Of a DNA stretch of 64,000 nt, positions 40,484 through 49,971 are shown piece after piece. The translations under genes and the position numbers were made by a program. The notes below the pieces were generated by a model. The model did not search any database. It was not told where the DNA came from and saw only the letters and a list, made by a program, of their open reading frames with translations. The DNA is from Actinomycetes bacterium (GTDB lineage Bacteria > Actinomycetota > Acidimicrobiia > Acidimicrobiales > Palsa-688). Position 1 is the stretch's first letter, and every line of letters begins with the position of its first letter. Where the stretch lies: NCBI GenBank assembly GCA_021809105.1, contig JAKBAM010000001.1, positions 310,001-374,000 of the forward strand, given 5' to 3'.

Positions 40484-41203
40484 CTATTGGACGAGGATGC
40501 GTCCGCACTCGTCGCAGTGCATCACCGCCTCGGCTGGAGCGTGGCGTATTCGGTCGAGCTCCATCGACGGCAGCGTCAGGTGGCACCCACCGCAACGAGT
40601 CCCGACGAGCCGGGCTGCGCCGATACCACCGGAGCGGGACCGGATTCGCTCGTAGTCTGCCAATAGCTCGGGTGGGACCGCCTCGGCTGCGTCGGCCCGC
40701 TGGGCCACCAGCTCCTCCAGTTCCTCGCCAACGCCGCTCTGCGCCCGGTTGAGCGCCGCGACAGCCGCAATCCTGCTCTCACCCAGCGCTACGAGCTCCT
40801 CCTCGGCTGCTGCAATGAGGGCGTCGAACGGCTCCCGCTCGTCCAGCACCTCCAGGATCCGGTCCTCCAGATCCGACGCCCGGACCTTCAGGGCCTCCAC
40901 GTCTGCAACCATTGCCTGGAGGTCGCGAGCGGCGGAGACCTCGCCGCTGTACATCCGGGCGCTGACCGTCTTGGACCGCTCCTCGGTGGCAGCCAGCTCG
41001 CCTTCTAGATGCGCTTGGCGCTGCCCGACCTCGTCCCGCGCAGGTACCGCGCCATCGCGGCGTGCCAGCACGGCAGAGACTCGGGTATCGATCTCGGCTA
41101 GTGCGACGGCCTCCGGCAGACGAGCCAACAGGTGGCGGTGCTGGTCGATGGAGGTGTCGAGGCGCTGCACCTCGAGGAGGGCGTCGAACTGTGGTGCGGC
41201 CAC
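40484..41203 (-). CDS. C4 zinc-ribbon coiled-coil protein (CT398-like)
   Basis: 239-residue protein. GTG 41203 is chosen because the recognisable domain begins at once: VAAPQFDALLEVQRLDTSIDQ. Residues 10-170 are a long coiled coil rich in Ala, Glu and Arg. The C-terminal ribbon carries RCGGCHLTLPS and HCDECGRILVQ, four Cys for one zinc. The architecture matches the CT398/DUF164-like family, whose members have been linked to secretion or RNA-related roles, but none is established here. The longer frame to 41806 is a shadow of the PBP gene. Confidence 0.85.
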   Translation of the reverse strand: MAAPQFDALLEVQRLDTSIDQHRHLLARLPEAVALAEIDTRVSAVLARRDGAVPARDEVGQRQAHLEGELAATEERSKTVSARMYSGEVSAARDLQAMVADVEALKVRASDLEDRILEVLDEREPFDALIAAAEEELVALGESRIAAVAALNRAQSGVGEELEELVAQRADAAEAVPPELLADYERIRSRSGGIGAARLVGTRCGGCHLTLPSMELDRIRHAPAEAVMHCDECGRILVQ

Positions 41204-41243
41204 TGCGAAGGGTGCCCTTCTCCTCTGCGTTCGGACGGCGAGC

Positions 41244-43355
41244 CTAGCCGCTACCCGCCTGGAAGCCGCCAATGTTGTTCTGTCCGCCATTGCTGCCGGG
41301 GGGCGACGTGGAATTGCCTGGGTAGCCACCGTGTGCGCTCTTGTCGTCGATCGCCAGCTGGGGCGAGGTGATGTACTTCGCCGACGGCAAGGCCGCGTAA
41401 TCGACTGGCACGAACTGCTGGACAGGCGTGCTCGCGAGGGCCACCTGCATGAAGTCATGCCAGGTGCGCGTGGGGTACATGCCTCCGTACACCGGCGTAC
41501 CTCCGACGATGACGTTGCGGGTGCTCTGCGGATTGCCCATCCACACCGTGGCTTCCAGCTGGGGAACGAAACCGTTGAACCAGGCGTCCGTCGGCCCGTT
41601 GGTGGTGCCGGTCTTGCCGGCGACGGGCCGGTTGTAGAGCGCGGCAGCAGTGCCCGTGCCCGAGGACACGACGGCGTTGAGGCACAGCTCGACCTCGGCG
41701 GCGATCTGGGTCGAAAACACCCGGCGTCCCTTGCTGGCACCTCTGAACACGACGCTGCCGGACCGGTCGGAGATGTGGTCCACGAAGCTGGGCGCGTGGT
41801 AGACACCGCCGTCCGCCACGGTGGCGTAGGCCGACGCGATGTCGATCGGATGTACCCCGAGGCTGCCCAGGATCATCGACGGGACATAGCTGGACTGCCC
41901 GGTCGCCGTGTCCTTGATCGCCAACGGGGTCGTGATGCCCATTTGCTGGGCCACCGAGGCGATCGCCGGCAGCCCCACCTCGTGCCCGAGGCGGAGGTAG
42001 CCACAGTTGAGCGACTGCGCAGTGGCCACCACCAGGCTGACGGTCCCACCGGTGCCGTTGCCCTCGTCGTTGGTCGGGGCCTTCCCACCCGGTGGCCCGC
42101 CGAGGGACGGCGGCACGAAATCGTTGTTGCCGGGGAAGGCGATGGCGCAGGGAGCGGTGGCGTCGATCGTGTCGAGGGGCGAGTACCCGGCCTCCAGGGC
42201 AGCTACGAGGGTGAAGAGCTTGAAGCCCGATCCCGGCTGGCGGGTCCCCTGCGTCACCACGTTGAACTGCGCAGAGCTGCCGGTGGCACTGCCGCCCACC
42301 ATGGCGCGGACCTTTCCGGTAGCCGGGTCGATGACTACCATGGCCTGCTCGAATCCGCCATTGTTGGCCGGGGTGTCCTGAGCGATGGTGGCCTCCGCCA
42401 ACCGCTGCAGGTTGGGGTCGTAGTCCGTATAGATCTTCAAGCCGCCCTCGAACAGTGCCTGGTACCGCTCTGCGTAGTTGCCGCCAATGGGGCTGTTGGC
42501 GCCGAGCATCTCGTTGATGACTTCGCGGACGTAGTAGTTGGTGGTCACGTCGGCGGACGCCGGTGGCTTGGTCAGCGCAGTCGGCAGGGCTGTGGCGTTC
42601 GCCGCGTTCGCCTGGGCCTGGGTGATGTCCTTGTAGTGGACCATCCGGGACAGGACCTCGGAGCGGCGGGTACGGGCGTTCAGCGGATACTGGAAGGGGT
42701 CGTAGCCGTTGGGGTTTTGGATAAGGCCGGCCAGGAGGGCCGCCTGCGGCAGTGTCACCTGGCTGACGTCCTCGTTGAAGTAGACGTTGGCAGCGGCCTG
42801 GACGCCGTAGGCGCTGTTGCCCAGGTAGATGATATTGAGGTACGCCTGCAGGATCTGGTTCTTGGAATACTTCTGCTGCATCCGCTCCGCCAGTACCGCC
42901 TCCTTGATCTTCCGGGAGATCTTGCGCTCAGAGCTGAGATAGGTCTGCTTGACGAGCTGCTGGGTGATGGTGGAACCGCCCTGGAGGCCTCCGCCGCTCG
43001 CCGAGTCTGCCGCGAGGGCCCGCACTGCCGATGGGATGTCGATGCCACCGTGTATGTAGAAGCGGGCATCCTCGGTGTCGAGCACGGCCTTCACCAGCGT
43101 CTTCGACACCTGGCTGAGCTGGACGGGCCGGCGGATCTCGGGTCCCCTCAGGGTGGCCAGCACCGTCGTCCCGTCGTCGGCGTAAACAGTCGACCCTTCG
43201 AGGGTCGAGGTGCCGATCGGCAACAGCGGCATTGCCTGGGCGCTCGAGGCATGCGAGATCAATCCCCGCCCGAGAGCCGTCACGCCCGTCACCGTGCCTG
43301 CCAGCACGACTGCCGCCGAGGCGACAACGAGGATGAGGCGAACGAACCGGCGCAC
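41244..43355 (-). CDS. Class A penicillin-binding protein (bifunctional peptidoglycan synthase)
   Basis: 703-residue membrane-anchored enzyme polymerising and cross-linking peptidoglycan. One N-terminal helix (LILVVASAAVVLAGTVTGV). The GT51 glycosyltransferase has the catalytic Glu95 in DTEDARFYIHGGID and GGSTITQQLVKQ. The transpeptidase has SxxK in PGSGFKLFT (Ser376, Lys379), SxN in QSLNCG (Ser448), and KTG in GKTGTTNGPTD (Lys581). The C-terminal tail is Gly/Ser/Pro/Asn-rich and extracellular. It matches actinobacterial PonA1-like proteins. The acyl-CoA dehydrogenase gene lies divergent, 125 bp away. Confidence 0.93.
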   Translation of the reverse strand: MRRFVRLILVVASAAVVLAGTVTGVTALGRGLISHASSAQAMPLLPIGTSTLEGSTVYADDGTTVLATLRGPEIRRPVQLSQVSKTLVKAVLDTEDARFYIHGGIDIPSAVRALAADSASGGGLQGGSTITQQLVKQTYLSSERKISRKIKEAVLAERMQQKYSKNQILQAYLNIIYLGNSAYGVQAAANVYFNEDVSQVTLPQAALLAGLIQNPNGYDPFQYPLNARTRRSEVLSRMVHYKDITQAQANAANATALPTALTKPPASADVTTNYYVREVINEMLGANSPIGGNYAERYQALFEGGLKIYTDYDPNLQRLAEATIAQDTPANNGGFEQAMVVIDPATGKVRAMVGGSATGSSAQFNVVTQGTRQPGSGFKLFTLVAALEAGYSPLDTIDATAPCAIAFPGNNDFVPPSLGGPPGGKAPTNDEGNGTGGTVSLVVATAQSLNCGYLRLGHEVGLPAIASVAQQMGITTPLAIKDTATGQSSYVPSMILGSLGVHPIDIASAYATVADGGVYHAPSFVDHISDRSGSVVFRGASKGRRVFSTQIAAEVELCLNAVVSSGTGTAAALYNRPVAGKTGTTNGPTDAWFNGFVPQLEATVWMGNPQSTRNVIVGGTPVYGGMYPTRTWHDFMQVALASTPVQQFVPVDYAALPSAKYITSPQLAIDDKSAHGGYPGNSTSPPGSNGGQNNIGGFQAGSG

Positions 43356-43480
43356 GGGCCCATGAGCGTATAGGGGGTCGCGCCGTCGGGCTCGGCACCT
43401 CTGCGGGGTTCCGCCGCCGCGACGCTACGCTGCGGGGGTAGCAACCGAGGTGCAGCCCGGCGAGCAGGAGGGTAAAGGAC

Positions 43481-44680
43481 ATGAGCGCGACCACTACCGT
43501 GTCGACCGACGAGCAGCGGGTCGTGGACCGGGTCGCCCATCTCTTGGCCACCCACGATCCGACCTCGACAGACGCACGCGCCTTTCTCGGAGCCCAGTTC
43601 GACGCCGGCCTGGCGTGGGTGCACTTTCCCGAAGGCCATGGCGGTCTCGGACTGTCGAGGAAGCTGCAGCCCCTGATCAACGAGAGATTGCGCGCTGCCG
43701 GCGCTCCCAACCTCGTGGCCCGCAACCCGATCGGCTACGGCATGGCGGCGCCGACCATCCTCACCCACGGCTCCGAAGACCAGAAGGCCCGGTACCTACG
43801 TCCGCTTTTCACCTGTGAGCACATCTGGTGCCAGCTGTTCTCCGAGCCGGGTGCCGGCTCCGACGTTGCCGGCCTGACGACCCGGGCGGTCCGGGACGGA
43901 GAAGAATGGATCGTCAACGGGCAGAAGGTGTGGACCACCTTGGCGCACACCTCGAGCTACGGCATGCTCCTGGCCCGCACCGACTCCGAGGCCGAGAAGC
44001 ACAGGGGCCTCACCTACTTCGTCGCTGACATGCACGCCGCCGGCGTCGAGGTGCGGCCGCTGCGCCAGATGACCGGTGATGCAGAGTTCAACGAGGTGTA
44101 CCTGACCGATGTCCGTATCCCCGATCGCGAGCGCCTGAGCGATGTGGGTGCGGGGTGGTCAGGGGCGATCACCACTCTCATGAACGAGCGGGTCTCCATC
44201 GGCGGATCGGTAGGCGGGCAGGGATCGGGAGCCATCGGCTCGGCCCTGGCGCTCTGGGAGAAGTCCACCACCCGCACACCAGTCCAGCGGGCGCAGCTGG
44301 CGTCGCTATGGATAGAGGCAGAGGCTCTGCGCCTGACGAGCATGCGAGCAGCCGCCAACGCAGTCGCCGGCACCCCCGGCCCCGAAGGGTCGACGTCCAA
44401 GCTGCACTTCGCCGAGCTCAACAAGCGGATCTACGAGTTCTGCGTCGATCTGCTCGGCCCCGAGGGCATGCTCTACGACAGCTACGAGATGCGGAGACCG
44501 GACGACGCCGGCGGGTTCGGTGGCATCCCCGCTCGTTACTTTCTCCGGTCGCGGGCGAACTCCATCGAGGGCGGCACGTCAGAGATCATGCGCAACATTC
44601 TCGGCGAGCGGGTTCTCGGCCTCCCCGGCGAGCCCCGCACCGACAAGGGCCGTCCCTGGTCAGAGGTGGCGCGCAACTGA
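43481..44680 (+). CDS. Acyl-CoA dehydrogenase
   Basis: 399-residue FAD-dependent enzyme that introduces a 2,3 double bond in acyl-CoA. The FAD/substrate motif CQLFSEPGAGSDVAGLTTRAV and the middle beta domain WIVNGQKVWTTLAHTSSYGMLLARTD are present. The C-terminal helix bundle ends with the FAD-contact segment NSIEGGTSEIMRNILGERVLGLP. A Glu catalytic base is expected in this last region (GGTSEI). Near the gene start an RBS AGGAGGGTAAAGG is seen. Chain-length specificity cannot be told. Confidence 0.92.
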   Translation: MSATTTVSTDEQRVVDRVAHLLATHDPTSTDARAFLGAQFDAGLAWVHFPEGHGGLGLSRKLQPLINERLRAAGAPNLVARNPIGYGMAAPTILTHGSEDQKARYLRPLFTCEHIWCQLFSEPGAGSDVAGLTTRAVRDGEEWIVNGQKVWTTLAHTSSYGMLLARTDSEAEKHRGLTYFVADMHAAGVEVRPLRQMTGDAEFNEVYLTDVRIPDRERLSDVGAGWSGAITTLMNERVSIGGSVGGQGSGAIGSALALWEKSTTRTPVQRAQLASLWIEAEALRLTSMRAAANAVAGTPGPEGSTSKLHFAELNKRIYEFCVDLLGPEGMLYDSYEMRRPDDAGGFGGIPARYFLRSRANSIEGGTSEIMRNILGERVLGLPGEPRTDKGRPWSEVARN

Positions 44681-44707
44681 CGTGAGGCGCCTGCCACCCC
44701 TCCGCGC

Positions 44708-46336
44708 TCATCCTTCCAGCCACGCCACGGCCTTCTTGCGCGACACCGGCCTCCAGGCGCGTCGCCACGACGACCGGAGTAGGTCGGCCTGGGCTTCTTC
44801 CAGGGCGATCAGCTGTCCTGCCGCCAGGGCGACCGCCGCCGACGCGCCTGATCCGACCCGACGCAGCCAGGTGGCAGCTACGACAGCGTCGTGGAGATTC
44901 CCGAGCACCGCCTGGAGGTCGGCGGCCGCTCGACCCATCGACTTGGCCTCCTTACCGCATACGGGCGTCGCGGTCTCGCAGCCGTAGCGCAGGCGCTTGG
45001 CGAAGAGGCGAACCTGGTGCAGGGCATCGTCGGAGGGAGCCTCGCCGAGCGCCCTCACTGCCCCCGCAAGGTGCCTCATGGGGCGAGCCACCGCAGCAGG
45101 GAGGACCTTGCGAGCGCGGAGGTCACCCGGGGCTCGCACCGCGCAGCCGCCGGGCGCCGGCGCTCCCGCAGGGGAGGGCTCTGCCTCCTCCACGACCGGC
45201 GGCGCCGTCGCATCTGCGACAGCCGGCTCCCGCCGCGGCGCCATCGGCGGATCCGCTACGGCTGCCGCCAACCGGTCGAGCAGCGCCGCGTAGCGGGGGG
45301 AGCACATGGACGCCACCAGAGCCTCGCGCGCGACAACCCGCTCTGCCCGCAGCGTTGCCAGGAGCGCCTCAACGGCCGGACCGTCATCGTCGGAGAGCAA
45401 GGCACCTGATGCGCGAAGGCGGTCGGTGAGGACGTCTGCGTCTCGGACTGCCCCGAGAGCGCCAGCCAGCCACCCCAGCTCCCGGCGCGCGGCCCGCACC
45501 CAGTCCCGATCCATTGAGCGCCGCAGTAGGCGCAAGTCCGACCGCAGACGCCGGGTGGCGACCCGGGCCTGGTGCACATCCTCGATGTCTTCGTCCAGGT
45601 GGATCCCGGCGTGGTGATCCACGATCCGCAGGTACCCATCGGCGAGCGCGGAGCGGACGATCTCAGTCATGGTCGCCTGACGCGACAGTGGCAAGGCCAC
45701 CACATCGGGCGGCGCCGATGCCGGCGCGCCGAGCGCCTTGACGACCTTTGCGCGATCGTCTCCACGGTGGGCCCCGGCGCGCTCCAACCTCTCCACCACT
45801 TCTTCGACCAGCCTCCGGCCGGCCGATCCGGCGACCTCCAACTCGAGCTCCCGGAAGCGGGCTGCCAGGCGGGGCCCCTCCATGACCGACACCACGTCGT
45901 CGTCGAGCTCGATCAACTGCCTGCCGCCGGAATCGCAGAGCATGATGCGCTGGCGGACCGTGACCAGCCGGGCGACCACCTCTAGGGGGACGCTGCGCCG
46001 CCAGCCAATCACCAGGGCGTCGACGTCGGCCGGCATCTCCTCCACGGATCCGCTCCAACGCATCTCACGCCGGACGACCATGGCTCCGTCCGGCGCCAGA
46101 GGCAACTTCAAGGTCCACTCGGAGACCACCGGCGACCCGCTCTCGACCTCATGGCGATGGCGCAGCGTGACCCCCGAGCGCATCAACCGCAGGTCCGGGG
46201 TATCGACGTAAGAGGCAGTCAGCCGGCGCTCGGCACGAGGTGATGCGGTGATCCCGGCTTCGCCGGTCAGGTCGGGCAGGACGAATCCCACCCCCGCCTC
46301 GAGCTTGACTTCCGACTCGACCGAGCGCTGGGCCAT
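44708..46336 (-). CDS. CYTH-CHAD domain protein
   Basis: 542-residue two-domain protein. The CYTH (triphosphate tunnel) domain, about residues 1-200, opens with ESEVKLEAG, the ExExK phosphate-binding signature. It also contains RHRHEV, EWTLKLPL and REMRWSG basic residues. The CHAD domain, about 225-540, is helical with the conserved His/Arg positions VHQARVATRRLRSDLRLLR and HQVRLFAKRLRYGCETA. CHAD domains bind polyphosphate, and CYTH enzymes hydrolyse triphosphates, so a role in polyphosphate metabolism or granules is likely. Acidic/Pro-rich insert near residue 380. Confidence 0.9.
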   Translation of the reverse strand: MAQRSVESEVKLEAGVGFVLPDLTGEAGITASPRAERRLTASYVDTPDLRLMRSGVTLRHRHEVESGSPVVSEWTLKLPLAPDGAMVVRREMRWSGSVEEMPADVDALVIGWRRSVPLEVVARLVTVRQRIMLCDSGGRQLIELDDDVVSVMEGPRLAARFRELELEVAGSAGRRLVEEVVERLERAGAHRGDDRAKVVKALGAPASAPPDVVALPLSRQATMTEIVRSALADGYLRIVDHHAGIHLDEDIEDVHQARVATRRLRSDLRLLRRSMDRDWVRAARRELGWLAGALGAVRDADVLTDRLRASGALLSDDDGPAVEALLATLRAERVVAREALVASMCSPRYAALLDRLAAAVADPPMAPRREPAVADATAPPVVEEAEPSPAGAPAPGGCAVRAPGDLRARKVLPAAVARPMRHLAGAVRALGEAPSDDALHQVRLFAKRLRYGCETATPVCGKEAKSMGRAAADLQAVLGNLHDAVVAATWLRRVGSGASAAVALAAGQLIALEEAQADLLRSSWRRAWRPVSRKKAVAWLEG

Positions 46337-46359
46337 CGAGCCAGAGTAGGACCGCCCGA

Positions 46360-49143
46360 CTATCCGCTGTTGCGCAGACCGGTGGCCAAGCCGTTGAGGG
46401 TCAACTGGATCCCCGTCTCGACGACCGGCGAGCGGTCACCGCCCCGCCATCTTCGCAGCAGCTCCACCTGGAGGTGGTTGAGGGGATCGAGGTACGGAAC
46501 CCGGTTCCGCAGGCCCTGGGCCAAACCCGGATCGTGGGAGAGTAGGTCCTCGCTCCCGTAGATCTTCCGCAAGGAGGCGACGCTGCGTTCGTGTTCCGCG
46601 GCCAGCCGGGACCACACCGAATACCGCAGGTCGTCGTCTGGGACCAGGGCGGAGTACCGCTCGGCGATGGACAGGTCGGTCTTGGCGAGCACCATCGCCA
46701 TGTTGGACAGCACCGAGCGCCAGAACCCCCATCGGAGGTGCATCGCCTGCAGCTCCTCCAGCCTCCCTGGGCCGCCGGCCATGAACTCCGACAGCGCCGT
46801 GCCCGCTCCGTACCACCCGGGCACCATGAGCCGGCTCTGGCTCCAGCTGAACACCCATGGAATGGCGCGCAGGTCCTCCACCCGTTCCGACGGCCTCCGC
46901 GCCGCGGGTCGACTGCCGATGTTCAACTCCGATATCTCTCGCACCGGCGTGGCCGTGCGGAACCAGTCCACGAAACCCGGGGTGCCGTAGACGAGGCTGC
47001 GGTACTCGGCCATCGACCGGGCCGCCAGCGCCGCGGCCACAGTATGGAAGCGGGCGGCATCCGCGCCGAGCTCGTCGGGATCAGCGGCGGTCGCCTCGAG
47101 GGCGGCCGCCACCAGCGCCTCCAGGCCGCGGCGGGCGTGGGGAGGGTCGGAGTACTGCGCAGCTATGACTTCACCCTGCTCGGTGATTCGCACTGCGCCT
47201 TGCACGCTGCCGGGCGGTTGGGCGACGATCGCATCGTAGGCCGGACCGCCGCCCCGGCCGACTGCGCCACCTCGGCCGTGGAAGAGCCGCAGGCGCACGC
47301 CCGCTGCTCGAGTCGCCGCCACCAGGTCCATCTCTGCTTGATGGAGCGCCCAGTTGGAGGCCAGGTACCCGCCGTCCTTGTTGGAGTCGGAATAGCCGAT
47401 CATGACTTCTTGCCATCCGCCGGCGTCGAGCACCGCGCGCCGCCACAGTGGTAGGCCGAGGAGGGCTTCCACGGTACGGCCGGCGTTGGCCAAGTCATCG
47501 ATGGTCTCGAACAGCGGGACTATCGAGGGGCCCAGACGCAGCACCTGCCCCTCTGCCTCCGGCCGGCACAGACCGACTTCCTTGCAGAGGACTGCCACCT
47601 CCAGCACGTCGCTGACCGACTCGGCCTTGGAGATCACGTAGTTGGCTACGACGGCGGGCCCCAGGCGGCGCACCGCGCTTGCTGCCTCCGTCAGGATGGC
47701 GAGTTCTCCGGCGGCCTGATCGGAGTAGGTGACGTAAGGGGAATGAAGCGGTCGTAGACGGGTCAGCTCCCCGGTCAGGAGCTCGACGCGCGCTGCCTCC
47801 TCGAGCCTCAGGTAGCTGTCGGTCTCCCCCGCTCGGGCCAGCAGCTCCGAGATGACCACCTCGTGCACGTCCGAGTTCTGCCGGAGGTCCATGCTGGTCA
47901 GGTGGAAGCCGAAGATCTCGACTCCCCGGCGCACCGGAGCCACCCTCGCGCGCGCCAGTGCTCCCGCTCCGTGACGCTCTAGCGAGTCCTCCACCGCCCG
48001 AAGGTCGTCGACCAGCTCCCCCGACGATGCGTAAGGCTCGAGGCGGGCCCGGGGCTCGGCTTCCGGGATGGTGCCGAGAGCGGCCAGCGCTGAGGCCGCC
48101 GAGCGGGCATAGCACCCGTTCATGGCCCTGCGGTACGGTTCGTTGGACCGGAAGGGCGAATCGTCGCCGGAGCCCTCCGCCAACGCTTCCACCGCCGGGG
48201 TGGCCCCGACCAGATCCCCGGACATCGATAGCTCGATGGCCAGACGGCGCAGGGCTCCCAAGTGGTGGGCGAAGGCTGTCGACGCTTGGCGCTCTACGGC
48301 GGCGGCCAGCACCTCCGCCGTCACGAACGGATTGCCGTCGCGGTCACCGCCAATCCAAGAGCCCATCCTCACCACAGGCTGGATCGCTTCCATCTCCGCG
48401 CCGGCCAGCTCGCCGAGGCCTCGCTCGTAATCGGCCTGCAGCTTCGGTATCTCGGCGAAGAGCGACGCATCGTAATAGTGCAGCGCCTGGTTGATCTCGT
48501 CGCGTACCCGAGGCCGCGAAGGGCGGAGGATCGCTGTCTGCCACAGAGCCAAGATCTCCACCCGGAGGGCGCCCTCCCACTCCGAGGCGTCCGCCTCGTC
48601 CATTCCGCCCCGGTCCCGCTCGCCGAGGAGCCGGCCGATCTCCCGGGTGCGGTTGAGGGCTGTTCGTCGACGCACCTCAGTCGGGTGAGCGGTCAGGACC
48701 GGCGTGACCGCGACGCTTGCACCGAGGACCGCCACGTCGTGGCGGGAGCGGGTCCCCGCGCCAAGGCGCTGGAAGGCGTGGGCGAGAGTACCTGGCGCCC
48801 CCCCGGACCCCGCCGTCCGCCGCTCCAGACGCGTCGCCCGGTTGGCCGCTACGTCCTCGGCCACGTTGGCCAGCAACGAGAAATAGCTGAACGCTCTCAC
48901 CAGGGGGAGGATCCACTCATCTGCCACGCCGCCCAGGAGCGCCACCAGCTGGCCCGCATCCGCGGTACCCCTCCGCTCTCCCGTGGCGGCTCGGCGGACC
49001 GCTTCGACCAGCTCGAAGACCTCGAGACCGGCCTGGTCCTGTATGACCTCACCCAGCAGGCGCCCGAGAAGACGGATGTCGGCGGAGGCCGACGGATCGG
49101 TCGAGGGGGGCTCCACCTGCCCAGTATCGTCCAACCCGATCAA
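46360..49143 (-). CDS. ppc: Phosphoenolpyruvate carboxylase
   Basis: 927-residue anaplerotic enzyme that converts PEP plus bicarbonate to oxaloacetate. The catalytic VLTAHPTEVRRRT (His153), the GGDRDGNPFV substrate motif, GYSDSNKDGGYLASNWAL, FHGRGGAVGRGGGPAY (Arg-rich loop) and the C-terminal VLSNMAMVLAKTDL and LRNRVPYLDPLNHLQ are all present. The extreme C-terminal RNSG is like the usual RNTG. TTG 49143 overlaps the PP2C stop (TTGA). Full length, so functional. Confidence 0.95.
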   Translation of the reverse strand: MIGLDDTGQVEPPSTDPSASADIRLLGRLLGEVIQDQAGLEVFELVEAVRRAATGERRGTADAGQLVALLGGVADEWILPLVRAFSYFSLLANVAEDVAANRATRLERRTAGSGGAPGTLAHAFQRLGAGTRSRHDVAVLGASVAVTPVLTAHPTEVRRRTALNRTREIGRLLGERDRGGMDEADASEWEGALRVEILALWQTAILRPSRPRVRDEINQALHYYDASLFAEIPKLQADYERGLGELAGAEMEAIQPVVRMGSWIGGDRDGNPFVTAEVLAAAVERQASTAFAHHLGALRRLAIELSMSGDLVGATPAVEALAEGSGDDSPFRSNEPYRRAMNGCYARSAASALAALGTIPEAEPRARLEPYASSGELVDDLRAVEDSLERHGAGALARARVAPVRRGVEIFGFHLTSMDLRQNSDVHEVVISELLARAGETDSYLRLEEAARVELLTGELTRLRPLHSPYVTYSDQAAGELAILTEAASAVRRLGPAVVANYVISKAESVSDVLEVAVLCKEVGLCRPEAEGQVLRLGPSIVPLFETIDDLANAGRTVEALLGLPLWRRAVLDAGGWQEVMIGYSDSNKDGGYLASNWALHQAEMDLVAATRAAGVRLRLFHGRGGAVGRGGGPAYDAIVAQPPGSVQGAVRITEQGEVIAAQYSDPPHARRGLEALVAAALEATAADPDELGADAARFHTVAAALAARSMAEYRSLVYGTPGFVDWFRTATPVREISELNIGSRPAARRPSERVEDLRAIPWVFSWSQSRLMVPGWYGAGTALSEFMAGGPGRLEELQAMHLRWGFWRSVLSNMAMVLAKTDLSIAERYSALVPDDDLRYSVWSRLAAEHERSVASLRKIYGSEDLLSHDPGLAQGLRNRVPYLDPLNHLQVELLRRWRGGDRSPVVETGIQLTLNGLATGLRNSG

Positions 49144-49844
49144 GCCTCGAGGTGGGCGCCCGGCGCCGTCTCAGGAGGGATGGCCCAGACGGCTACCAGC
49201 GTTCGGTCGTCGTGCACACCTCGGCGGGAGAAGTCGACGACGAGCGCCAGGTCCAAGGGGTCGGGCGCAGAGGCCAGTGCCGCAGCCAGTCCCGGCGCCA
49301 CGGTGGTCGGCCCATCACGGAGCGGATCGGCGATCCCGTCGGTGACCAGGACCAGCACGTCGCCGAGTCCGAGCTCGAGCTCGGCCACCTCCACCGCCGG
49401 TGTCTCCGCTGGAAGGGCCGAGGTGGCCGTGCGGATCGAGCCGACATCGGAGTCGGGCAGCCACACCTCCCGCCATGCCCCACCGGAGAGGATGAAGGCG
49501 CTCGAGTCACCGATGCGAGCAATGGCACCCCTTCCCGTCGCGTCGAGGAGGGCTATCACCAACGTGGTCGCACCTCCTCCGGCGTTGCGGACCGCCACGT
49601 TGGCGGCACCGATCGCCCGGACAACCTCCTCGCGGCCTGTCCCATCCGCGGCCGCCTCCAGGGCATACCTCGTACCCGCTTCGACCGCTGAGGCTGAGGC
49701 AGCTCCCGCTCCGGGACTGCTGCTGACGCCGTCGGCGATGGCGACGGCCAAGTGGCTGCCATCCCGGCGCCAGCCATAAGCGTCTTCCGGGCCGCCGCCC
49801 GAAGTTCGGTGACGGGTACCGCTCAGGGAGGCGGCCCGCACCAA
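49140..49844 (-). CDS. PP2C-family protein phosphatase
   Basis: 234-residue metal-dependent Ser/Thr phosphatase. Motifs are LAVAIADGVSSSPGAGAAS (DG), TTLVIALLDATGRGAIARIGDSSAFI (GDS), LVLVTDGIADPL (DG) and VHDDRTLVAVW (DD). These supply the full set of metal ligands. TTG 49844 is the only normal start after the last in-frame stop. The 127 bp upstream of it are open and look coding, so a non-standard start may lie further out. It sits between the VWA gene and ppc and is the phosphatase of a VWA/kinase/phosphatase triad. Confidence 0.85.
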   Translation of the reverse strand: MVRAASLSGTRHRTSGGGPEDAYGWRRDGSHLAVAIADGVSSSPGAGAASASAVEAGTRYALEAAADGTGREEVVRAIGAANVAVRNAGGGATTLVIALLDATGRGAIARIGDSSAFILSGGAWREVWLPDSDVGSIRTATSALPAETPAVEVAELELGLGDVLVLVTDGIADPLRDGPTTVAPGLAAALASAPDPLDLALVVDFSRRGVHDDRTLVAVWAIPPETAPGAHLEA

Positions 49845-49971
49845 CCACGCTTCGCTGTCCCCGCCGTCCGCCCGGATGGCAGCCCCCGACGCCGAGGCTG
49901 TGGACCGCAGCGCCCAGGGAGCGAGTGCTGCCGGCGACGGGCGCCCCCAGACCTGGCGGCCGAGCCGTCGA

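Noticed and set aside
40749-43373. An 874-codon plus-strand open frame
   Set aside because: It is the antisense shadow of the zinc-ribbon and penicillin-binding protein genes, both of which have clear motifs on the minus strand.
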